Of a stretch of 47,232 nucleotides of DNA, positions 41,052 through 47,232 are shown piece after piece. Source of the stretch: Desulfovibrio sp. Its GTDB lineage: Bacteria > Desulfobacterota > Desulfovibrionia > Desulfovibrionales > Desulfovibrionaceae. A model generated the notes under the pieces. It searched no databases, was not told the origin of the DNA, and was given only the letters and a program-made list of their open reading frames with translations. Position 1 is the stretch's first letter, and every line of letters begins with the position of its first letter. The stretch covers positions 1 through 47,232 of the forward strand of contig JAQVYA010000006.1 in NCBI GenBank assembly GCA_028708865.1, read 5' to 3'. Made by a program: the position numbers and the translations under genes.

Positions 41052-41219
41052 TCAGGACTGCTCTTCCTGTTCGTCGTATTTTTCCACGGTCTCGCGGACC
41101 GCGTCGTAGATCAGCCCGAAGTGTTCACCAAAGTTGCTCGGAGAAATGCGGCCCACTTCGATGAATTTGATGACCACTTCCTTGGCCACCTGCAAGACGT
41201 TCTTATCCATTTTTTCCAT
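41052..41219 (-). CDS. Small conserved-looking cytoplasmic protein
   Basis: A 55-residue protein (MEKMDKNVLQVAKEVVIKFI ...) with a GGGAGG ribosome binding site 5 bp before ATG 41219. It is helical, with NVLQVAKEVVIKFIEVGRI and LIYDAVRETVEKYDEQEE as two amphipathic segments separated by SPSNFGEHFG. It ends 2 bp before menG and is clearly co-transcribed with it. The frame is open upstream, but the strong ribosome binding site fixes this start. Function unknown. Confidence 0.8.
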   Translation of the reverse strand: MEKMDKNVLQVAKEVVIKFIEVGRISPSNFGEHFGLIYDAVRETVEKYDEQEEQS

Positions 41220-41384
41220 GTCGCCTCCCTGCATCGGGTTGAAAACCCGCCCGGTGGGAAATGGTCCTGACCAGAGGTGATCAAGAACGCCGGGCGGGAA
41301 ATCAGAAAGGAACCGAAAGGGCCCCTTCCATGTTTTGGGGCTTCCTATCACGAGCCGCCCTGTTTCGTCGAGCGGTCGCAGGGC

Positions 41385-41419
41385 CGAAAAAAAGCGCCCG
41401 CAGAGGTCTGCGGACGCTT
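41385..41419 (-). terminator. Rho-independent terminator after the acidic repeat protein gene
   Basis: AAGCGTCCGCAGA and TCTGCGGGCGCTT (minus strand; 41407-41419 and 41392-41404) form a 13-bp stem with one mismatch and a 2-nt central loop. A T-run follows (41387-41393). Confidence 0.85.
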
Positions 41420-41453
41420 GAAATCAATCCTTATTCCGGACCTCGGGCACGGA

Positions 41454-43553
41454 TTATTCTTCCCCAAGATCCTCGGCCAGGGCACGGATTTCCTCACGGA
41501 TGATGCGTGCGGCCTCGGCCGGAACGGTTTTGGCCACTTCCTCGCGGATCATTTCCTCAATGGCGGCCAGGCGCTCTTCCAAGGCCTCGAATCGGGCCAA
41601 CAGCGCCGGGTCCGGTCCGGAAGGGGCCGCAGGGGCCGGGGCCTCCGGGACCGTGGACGCGGACTCCGCGCCGATCTCGCTCAGCAGCGTGTTCACATTT
41701 ACGCTGGGCGGCTCGGGCCGGGGTTGGGATGCGGATTCCGGAAGAACCACGGCCATGTCCGTGTCCAGCCCCTCGGGTGTGCGCGGAGCGGGCTCTTCCA
41801 GGTCATCCAGGGATTCGATGCCGTCCAGGTCCTCGTCGTCGAACCCTTCCAGTTTATCCAACTCGTCCAGTTCATCCAAACCATCCAGGCCGTCCAGGGA
41901 CTCGTCATCTTCCAAAGGCGGCAGGTCGCCGTCCAGGTCCGAAACATCAATATCCACCCCGTCCAACAGGCCTTCCAGGTCTTCGGGCTCGCCGTCGTCG
42001 GGAAATTGTTCGGCAAAATCGAAATCTTCATCCAGGAGGTCGTCCGGCTCGGGGGCGGGTTCTGTCCGGCCTTCCGGAGTTTTGGATTCGGTATGGGCTT
42101 CCGGTTCAGGCTGATCCGTTTGGGGCGGCGTGTGAGCCGGCTCGGCACTGGTTTGGCCCGGTTCCGGGGCATTGGACTTGGCGCTTTCGGATTCCGTGTT
42201 TTCCGTGGCCGTGTTTTTCGTGGCCGCGCTTTGAGGGGTCGTATCTTGCGGCGTCACATCCGCTTTCGCATCCGGCCTGCGCGCATCCGGGCTGTCAACG
42301 CTCTTGTCGCCCCCGGCCTGGTCGTCCTGGTCCAAAGCAGCCTGTTCCTGGTCGTCTTCAGCCAGATCGTCCATGCCCAGGTTGTCCATGCCCAGGTTGT
42401 CCATGTCCAGGTCGTCCACATCCAGGTCGGCCATATCCAGGTCGTCTACGTCCAGATCATCTACACTGGAATCGTCTACGTCGGAATCGTCCATATTGGA
42501 ATCGTGTTGGGCTGAAGTCCCCTCTTGCTGCAAGAGCGCTTCAGGGCTGTGATCCGGAGTTTCGGCCTGAGTGGGCCGATCCGCTGATTCTTCGTGCTCT
42601 TCAGGAGCAAGGGCGTCGTCCAGGAGCAGGTCAACCGGCTCCTGGTCTTCGGCATCCGCGTCCCGGGTTTCCGCTTGGGGCGTTGCTTTGTGGTCCGTAG
42701 GCTGCGCACCGTCCTGCCCGGAGGGAGCGCTTTGGAAATCTTCGTGGGCCGGGTCTTCCTCTTCCAGGAGCAACAGTTCGTCCAGGTCGAGGATTTCTTC
42801 GTCGTCCTCCTCGTTCCCGTCCGCCTTGTCGTTCCCAGCGACCTTGCCGCTTTCCGCTTCGGCATCCGCGTCCAGCTCCAACCCCCCGTCCACCAGGTCG
42901 TCCAGATTCAGCTCCGGTTCCGGCTCTGGGGCAGGTGTGGGTTCGTCGTCCGCCTCCAGCACTTCGTCCAGGAGCAGGTCCACCTCTTCCTCGTCCGGTT
43001 TGGGGGTCTGGTCCTTGCCCTGGCTTTGCGGTGCGCGGTCGCGTTCTTCGGCGTCGGTTTCCTCCAGCAGTTGGTCCAGGAGCAATTCGTCCTCGGCCTC
43101 GTCTCCAGGCTCCGGCTCAGGTTCCGGGGCCGCTGCCAGGTCTTGGTCGAGCACCAGGGGGGTGTCCTTTGGGTCGCTGTCGGTTTCGTCCTCGTCGAGC
43201 ATGTCGTCGAGAATCATGGGCATGTCGTCTTCCTCGGCATGGGAGCCGTCCAGGTCGCCGGGCAGAAGATCCTGGTCCTCTTCGGCCATGTCGTGGAGGA
43301 TCATGGGCGCATCGTCGTCGTTCTCGTCCGTGGCGTCGGCATGCAGGTCCGGGAGTTCGTCTTCCGTGGGCGGGGCCAACTGGTCGTCGTCCGCGGCCAG
43401 ATCCTCGGAAAAAAGTTCTTCGAGCTCCTGCTCGAAGGTCATGTCCACGCTGGCGGCATCCAGGCCGTCCGAGCGGCTTTCGCCGTCTTCCACGAGTTCG
43501 GACAGTTCCAGGATGTCGTTGGGAGAGGTCTGATCCGGAGGCGCCGGGGGCAT
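41454..43553 (-). CDS. Very acidic, repeat-rich protein with C-terminal helices; possibly PopZ-like
   Basis: A 699-residue, extremely Asp/Glu-rich and mostly disordered protein without signal peptide or membrane helix. Near the N-terminus is DILELSELVEDG. Variants recur along the chain (ELLLDQLLEE, VDLLLDEVLE, ILDLDELLLLEE, VDLLLDDALAPEE, LNLDDLVDGGLE). About residues 350-397 hold pentapeptide repeats of the D-x-D-D-L type. The C-terminus is a helix with heptad spacing (LARFEALEERLAAIEEMIREE), then AARIIREEIRALAEDL. This plan, an N-terminal short motif, acidic disordered spacer and C-terminal oligomerising helices, resembles PopZ (DUF2497) polar organisers, though I could not confirm homology. 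AGAGGGA precedes ATG 43553. Confidence 0.7.
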   Translation of the reverse strand: MPPAPPDQTSPNDILELSELVEDGESRSDGLDAASVDMTFEQELEELFSEDLAADDDQLAPPTEDELPDLHADATDENDDDAPMILHDMAEEDQDLLPGDLDGSHAEEDDMPMILDDMLDEDETDSDPKDTPLVLDQDLAAAPEPEPEPGDEAEDELLLDQLLEETDAEERDRAPQSQGKDQTPKPDEEEVDLLLDEVLEADDEPTPAPEPEPELNLDDLVDGGLELDADAEAESGKVAGNDKADGNEEDDEEILDLDELLLLEEEDPAHEDFQSAPSGQDGAQPTDHKATPQAETRDADAEDQEPVDLLLDDALAPEEHEESADRPTQAETPDHSPEALLQQEGTSAQHDSNMDDSDVDDSSVDDLDVDDLDMADLDVDDLDMDNLGMDNLGMDDLAEDDQEQAALDQDDQAGGDKSVDSPDARRPDAKADVTPQDTTPQSAATKNTATENTESESAKSNAPEPGQTSAEPAHTPPQTDQPEPEAHTESKTPEGRTEPAPEPDDLLDEDFDFAEQFPDDGEPEDLEGLLDGVDIDVSDLDGDLPPLEDDESLDGLDGLDELDELDKLEGFDDEDLDGIESLDDLEEPAPRTPEGLDTDMAVVLPESASQPRPEPPSVNVNTLLSEIGAESASTVPEAPAPAAPSGPDPALLARFEALEERLAAIEEMIREEVAKTVPAEAARIIREEIRALAEDLGEE
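42361..42504. repeat. Tandem 15-bp repeats inside the acidic protein gene
   Basis: About 9.6 imperfect copies of a 15-bp unit (consensus TCCAGGTCGTCCATG on the plus strand) run from 42361 to 42504. Each encodes one pentapeptide of the D-x-D-D-L or D-x-D-N-L type. The central copies are nearly identical and the outer ones diverge, as expected for repeat expansion by slippage. Confidence 0.85.
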
Positions 43554-43576
43554 ACGCTATCCCTCTGAAAGATGGT

Positions 43577-43608
43577 TGAAAAAAAAGGGGGCTGTTGGCA
43601 GCCCCCTT
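43577..43608 (-). terminator. Rho-independent terminator after the cytochrome c3 gene
   Basis: AAGGGGGCTG and CAGCCCCCTT form a 10-bp perfect stem with a 4-nt loop (43585-43594 and 43599-43608). On the minus strand an eight-T run follows. It isolates the cytochrome c3 gene from the acidic protein gene. Confidence 0.93.
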
Positions 43609-43623
43609 GAACTTTCTAAGGCC

Positions 43624-44004
43624 TTACTTCTTGGTGTGGCAGTCGTTGCACTTGGTGGGGCCCTGGTTCATGGCCTTGTGGCAGCCCACGCAGGAGTGTT
43701 CGCTCTTGCGGGCGTGCCAAGCGCTGTCAAAGGAATCAGGATTGCGCTTGTTTTCGCGGCTGACGTCGTTGTGACAGTTGGTGCAGGTCATGTCGTCGCT
43801 CTCGCCCATCTTGTGGTGGCACTTTTCACACTCAATGGCGGCATGCTGGGTGTGCGAGAACATCATGGGGCCGTACTTGGCTTTGTCGCCGGGGAACTTG
43901 ATCTCCACATCCTCGGCCGGGGCGTTGGCAGCCACGGCGATGGACAGGGTGAAGGCGCCCATAAGGGCGACGGCCAGAAGCGTGATCAACAGAGTCCGTT
44001 TCAT
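43624..44004 (-). CDS. Tetraheme cytochrome c3 (class III)
   Basis: The 126-residue precursor has a signal peptide (LLITLLAVALMGAFTLSIAV, cleaved after AVA near residue 25). Four heme sites follow: CEKCH (59-63), CTNCH (74-78), CVGCH (105-109) and CNDCH (119-123), with extra axial histidines HTQH (51-54), H64 and H97. Cytochrome c3 carries electrons from periplasmic hydrogenase and formate dehydrogenase. All four motifs are CxxCH here, whereas the best-known type I c3 proteins have longer CxxxxCH spacing at two hemes. AGGAGG and a second GGAG precede ATG 44004. A strong terminator follows. Confidence 0.93.
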   Translation of the reverse strand: MKRTLLITLLAVALMGAFTLSIAVAANAPAEDVEIKFPGDKAKYGPMMFSHTQHAAIECEKCHHKMGESDDMTCTNCHNDVSRENKRNPDSFDSAWHARKSEHSCVGCHKAMNQGPTKCNDCHTKK

Positions 44005-44177
44005 TCTCCTATCTCCTCCTTTTCAACGATGAAAACCGTTACACTCTTCGATTGTCAGCGTTACTCTGAAGCACTGCGCCGTGTCAAGCCGCCGTACGGT
44101 TTTGGGCCGCTTGCAAGGGCACTATTCCTTACTTTAGCAGGTCCGTGCGATTGCTGTCCAGTGGGGGGGAGCAGCGT

Positions 44178-45017
44178 TCAGCTCGTGAGGTCGTATTTGC
44201 CGTGGTAGCCCCGGGGGGTGAGCATGCGACCGGCAGCGATGCGGGTGGTGGAGTTGCCCACGATGAGCACGGTCTGCATGTCCACTTCTTCGGGCCGCAC
44301 TCCGGCCAGGGTGGTGACCTGCACGCTCTGGCCCGGCCGCATGGCACGCGCCACCACGCCCACTGGGGTTTGTTCGTTGCGGTGTTCCAAGATCAGATCC
44401 AGAGCCCGGGCAAGATGTCCGGCCCGCCGTTTGGAGCGGGGATTGTACAGGGCCAGTACGAAGTCGGCCCCGGCTGCGGCCCGGATCCGCTGTTCAATGC
44501 GTTCCCAGGGTGTCAGCAAGTCGGACAGGCTGATGGACGCGAAATCGTGCATCAGGGGCGCGCCCAGCAGAGCGGCGGCCGCGCACAAGGCCGGAACCCC
44601 GGGCAGCACTTGCAGGTCCACGGCCTGGAGCGCACCGCGCGCCTCCAGCAGTTCCAGCACGAGTCCGGCCATGGCGTATACGCCCGGGTCCCCGCTGGAA
44701 ACCACCACGGTATCCTGCCCGGCCAGGGCCGCGTCCACTGCCTGCCCGGCCCGATCCACCTCGCCTGTCATGCCGGTGGAGATGATTTCTTTGTCGGCCA
44801 GCAGGGCCGGGTCCAGAAGTTTGATGTATCCTTTATACCCCACCACCACCCGGGCCTGCTCCAGGGCCGAGCGCGCGGCTCCGGTCAGGTGGTCCGGATG
44901 CCCGGGCCCGAGTCCGGCCACCACGAGACGGCCACGGCCAGAGTTGCTCGGTGTGTGTTCGTCTTGGGAACCAGGAGCCTGCCGTGTCCGCTGTTCAGAA
45001 TCGCTGCTGCTTCGCAT
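44178..45017 (-). CDS. cobJ: Precorrin-3B / cobalt-factor III C17-methyltransferase
   Basis: The 279-residue SAM-dependent methyltransferase acts in the anaerobic corrin pathway. It has LVVAGLGPGHPDHLTGAA, VVGYKGYIKLL, VVSSGDPGVYAMAGLVLEL, LQVLPGVPALCAAAALLG and FVLALYNPRSKRR. The N-terminal 30 residues are not part of the fold and overlap cbiG in another frame. ATG 45017 has GGGAG upstream, whereas a GTG at 44924 would give a core-only protein. It follows cbiG, with which it overlaps by 133 bp. Confidence 0.92.
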   Translation of the reverse strand: MRSSSDSEQRTRQAPGSQDEHTPSNSGRGRLVVAGLGPGHPDHLTGAARSALEQARVVVGYKGYIKLLDPALLADKEIISTGMTGEVDRAGQAVDAALAGQDTVVVSSGDPGVYAMAGLVLELLEARGALQAVDLQVLPGVPALCAAAALLGAPLMHDFASISLSDLLTPWERIEQRIRAAAGADFVLALYNPRSKRRAGHLARALDLILEHRNEQTPVGVVARAMRPGQSVQVTTLAGVRPEEVDMQTVLIVGNSTTRIAAGRMLTPRGYHGKYDLTS

Positions 45018-46018
45018 ACCGATGAAACTCCCATATGCTGTTGAACCATTGCCGACGGATTGGGCGTGGGCACGCCGTTGAGCTGGTCGGCGGTAAAAAA
45101 TGTCAGTGGAACGCGAAGCTGCTCCGCGGCCCGGAGCAGGCCGGGTTCATCCGCCTTGGCCTCGATGCTGGCCAGCCCGGCCAATGATTCCGGGGCCAGA
45201 TGACGGGCCTGGAAAACGGTCCGGATCAGCTCTATCAGCTCCCGGCAGGGCGTGCCTCGGCGACAGCCCAGCCCCGCAAAGAGGTAGGGCGGATGCAGAC
45301 CAAAGGCTTTGGGGGGCGCAGCAGTCCAGTGCACCCAGGTCCCGGGCTGCTCCGGGTTCCAGTCGTCCGGCGTTGCCAGCGGAGAAAAAAAGTCGACCAA
45401 GGGCGACGGCCCGGCCCAGGCCCGGTTCAACAGGCCTTCCGGATCGTACAATTGGGGGCGCTTCCCGGCCAGAAGCTGGGCGTTGACCTCTTTGAGGTGC
45501 GGCACGTTGGCCGCGCAAAGGCCCAGCCGCGCACCCAGGTCGTCCGGGGCGGGCAATCCCGCCGTGTCCGTGGCTGTGGTGATCACGGCCTGGCCGCCGG
45601 TGAGCGCGGCCAGCTCTCGGGCCAGGGCATTGGCCCCGCCCAGGTGCCCGGACACCAGACTGATGCAATGGCGTCCTTGTTGGTCCACAACAGCCACGGC
45701 CGGGTCTGTTTGCTTGCCTTGCAGGTGCGGAGCAATGGCCCGGACCGCAATGCCTGTCGCGGCGATGAAAACATGGCGGCTGCGGGCATGAAACAGTCGG
45801 GTCATGGTCCGGCTCAGGCTTTGCATCGGTTGGATCAGCGGGCCGTCCGGCGGCTTTTCCAGGTCACGGAACAGGCGTTCCGGCAGCCAGAGGTCGCCAC
45901 GCAGTTCCCGGGCCCGATACTGGCCGAGCTCGGCCCCTTGGGCCGTAAAGGCGTAGATCGCGGTCTCCAGGACCGGCGGGTCCTGTGGGGTGTGGGCGGC
46001 GCTCATGCGGCTGTTCAT
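44885..46018 (-). CDS. cbiG: Cobalt-precorrin-5A hydrolase CbiG
   Basis: The 377-residue enzyme opens the lactone ring of cobalt-precorrin-5A in anaerobic cobalamin synthesis. N-terminal AIYAFTAQGAELGQYRARE and HVFIAATGIAVRAIAPHL, middle QQGRHCISLVSGHLGGANALA, and the C-terminal LFAGLGCRRGTPC, SIEAKADEPGLLRAA and LLVPKTNTHRATLAVA are classical CbiG segments. ATG 46018 is chosen; ATG 46006 is as good and neither has a strong ribosome binding site. The last 133 bp overlap the 5' end of cobJ in another frame. Confidence 0.92.
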   Translation of the reverse strand: MNSRMSAAHTPQDPPVLETAIYAFTAQGAELGQYRARELRGDLWLPERLFRDLEKPPDGPLIQPMQSLSRTMTRLFHARSRHVFIAATGIAVRAIAPHLQGKQTDPAVAVVDQQGRHCISLVSGHLGGANALARELAALTGGQAVITTATDTAGLPAPDDLGARLGLCAANVPHLKEVNAQLLAGKRPQLYDPEGLLNRAWAGPSPLVDFFSPLATPDDWNPEQPGTWVHWTAAPPKAFGLHPPYLFAGLGCRRGTPCRELIELIRTVFQARHLAPESLAGLASIEAKADEPGLLRAAEQLRVPLTFFTADQLNGVPTPNPSAMVQQHMGVSSVCEAAAILNSGHGRLLVPKTNTHRATLAVAVSWWPDSGPGIRTT

Positions 46019-46231
46019 ATCAGAGCGGGGTTCAGCCTGCCAGCCCGAAGCGGCCAGAGGACTCGGCGGGATGCGGTCTGCCGCGGACCTGCATCCCGGG
46101 ACAAGGCGCGACAGGTGCGTACATGGCAAAGGATCGCAGCACAACATGAATGGCAAGGCCTTCCAGGGTGAAAGGCCCCAGCAGTGCGCCTCGGGTCGTC
46201 CATGTCCAGGAGGCGGGGCCAGAAGACGGGG

Positions 46232-47232
46232 TCAATCTCGAAGGGCGTGATGCCGGAGCATGGACCAGGCCGCTTCGCTGGGCATAGGGGTTTGCTCCAC
46301 GGACAGCACCGGGTGGCGAGGTCCGGCAAAGGCCGGCGTTCCTGCGGCCGTAAAGGTCATGGTGCCCATGGGGGCAAAGGTGGTGGCCAGCCGGAGGGTT
46401 AGGCGCAGGGGGGCGTCCGGCCCGAGGCGGAGCCGGGTTCCGGCGCGCACGGGCAGATCATTGGCCGTGGTCAGCAGCTTGCTGGCCGGGCCGTTGCTCC
46501 AGGCGTCTTCCAATACGTAATGTCCTTCGGGTAAAGAATATTTTCCGCCCGGATGCCAGGGAACGAGCACGCTGTCGCCGTTGCGGTCCACCAGCCGCAG
46601 GGCGTGCACGGTGCGGGGGCGTACCGCGATATAAAATTCGGAGCGGCGCGTGCCTTGGGTCTCGCGCACCACGCGGAACCGGGCGGGACGGGCCGCGTCG
46701 GCCTGGCGTCCAGCCCAGCGGGCCAGGGCGCGTTCGGTGGCCTCCAGGGCCATGTCGCGGTCGCTTTCCAGCCGGTATTTGTCCATGAAATTGTCGGGGT
46801 CGAGAATGATTTCCCATCCGCAGTCCTGACCGTCGTTGGAATGGGGTTGGGCCACAAAGCCTTTCAGGTTGAGAATCTCTTCCTGCGCCGAGCCCCAGAT
46901 TCCCTCCAGAATGAGCTGGTCCCCCACCAGGGCCGGCAGGGTTTCGCCCTCATGCAGGAAATGGGGCTTGCCGTTGAGCCAGCAAACAAAGACCGGGGCG
47001 TCCGCTTGCGGAGCGGCAGGGACCTTTCCGTGCACACGCACCTTGGCCGAAGCCACCTTGTGCCCGTCCGAACGCACCTCGATGCCGCTGAAGGAGTCCA
47101 GAGCCAGCCGGGGCGTGTTGATCAGGTTGACGCCGGGCCGGTCCGAGGCGAACACGGCCAGGGCCGGGGCCAGGTCGTTATGCGCGGTTTCCGACTCCAC
47201 GGTGAGCGGCGTGCCCGAGGCCAGGTCGATGG
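46232..47232 (-). CDS. C-terminal part of an unidentified, possibly M99-like, protein (runs off the window)
   Basis: The frame is open to the window edge, so the true start lies to the right; GTG 47200 is not a convincing start. About 330 residues are visible. They look like beta-rich modules (GIEVRSDGHKVASAKVRVHG, HEGETLPALVGDQLILEGIW, GRQADAARPARFRVV, HALRLVDRNGDSVLVPWHPG). The order loosely recalls the non-catalytic domains that follow the carboxypeptidase domain in M99-type cell-shape carboxypeptidases, but no catalytic residues are in view. It ends 213 bp before cbiG. Identification is weak. Confidence 0.45.
   Translation of the reverse strand, partial: IDLASGTPLTVESETAHNDLAPALAVFASDRPGVNLINTPRLALDSFSGIEVRSDGHKVASAKVRVHGKVPAAPQADAPVFVCWLNGKPHFLHEGETLPALVGDQLILEGIWGSAQEEILNLKGFVAQPHSNDGQDCGWEIILDPDNFMDKYRLESDRDMALEATERALARWAGRQADAARPARFRVVRETQGTRRSEFYIAVRPRTVHALRLVDRNGDSVLVPWHPGGKYSLPEGHYVLEDAWSNGPASKLLTTANDLPVRAGTRLRLGPDAPLRLTLRLATTFAPMGTMTFTAAGTPAFAGPRHPVLSVEQTPMPSEAAWSMLRHHALRD

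Noticed and set aside
42361-42504. Possible CRISPR-like array
   Set aside because: The repeats are contiguous 15-bp coding units with no spacers and no cas genes nearby.

Overview
The window reads as chromosome of a GC-rich, Gram-negative, sulfate-reducing anaerobe of the Desulfovibrio group (Desulfovibrionaceae). The main evidence is a tetraheme cytochrome c3, a perR / rubrerythrin / desulfoferrodoxin / rubredoxin / rubredoxin:oxygen oxidoreductase cluster, orange-protein (ORP) type genes beside a sigma-54 activator, hydrogenase maturation genes hypA and hypB, a futalosine-route menaquinone gene, LPS genes (lptD, hldD) and anaerobic cobalamin genes. I see no tRNA, rRNA, insertion sequence, prophage or CRISPR array.

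Layout. 1-1.5 kb: the edge of an unknown gene, a small membrane protein that may be frameshifted, and a CBS-ACT protein. 1.8-3 kb: hypA and hypB. 3.1-7.07 kb: a PAS-sigma-54 activator, a -24/-12 promoter, an ORP-type gene that looks like an in-frame fusion of two genes, and a Mrp/MinD ATPase with a C-terminal NifX/ORP domain. 7.1-7.9 kb: an HD-GYP protein whose promoter is overlapped by a Fur-box-like sequence. 8.2-9.9 kb: a lower-GC WcbI-TPR protein. 10-13.2 kb: a glycogen debranching enzyme and a GT4 glycosyltransferase. 13.5-17.6 kb: phosphate genes (phoR-type kinase, pit, DUF47) behind a Pho-box-like repeat. 17.7-18.6 kb: a P460-type cytochrome and a 4-helix membrane protein. 19.1-25.7 kb: hldD, lptD, mutL, alr. 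26-27.7 kb: a VWA-OmpA envelope protein and a secreted protein. 27.9-31 kb: the oxygen and superoxide defence cluster. 31.2-33.7 kb: a tetraheme cytochrome with a heme-binding chemoreceptor. 33.8-41.2 kb: purL, a polyprenyl synthase, mqnB, a UDP-sugar dehydrogenase and menG. 41.4-44 kb: a very acidic repeat protein and cytochrome c3. 44.2-47.2 kb: cobJ, cbiG and a truncated, possibly M99-like, protein.

How the genes fit together. Most units concern anaerobic respiration and its protection: periplasmic cytochromes, menaquinone synthesis (mqnB, polyprenyl synthase, menG), reduction of O2, superoxide and peroxide, and heme-based taxis. The rest is envelope construction and phosphate uptake. The most unusual items are the fused ORP gene with an intact internal Shine-Dalgarno and GTG start, the Fur-box/HD-GYP promoter, the 11-bp-phased Pho-like repeats, the PerR-like palindrome overlapping the perR -10 element, and the acidic protein with a possible PopZ-like plan. 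All calls come from reading the sequence; no database search was run.
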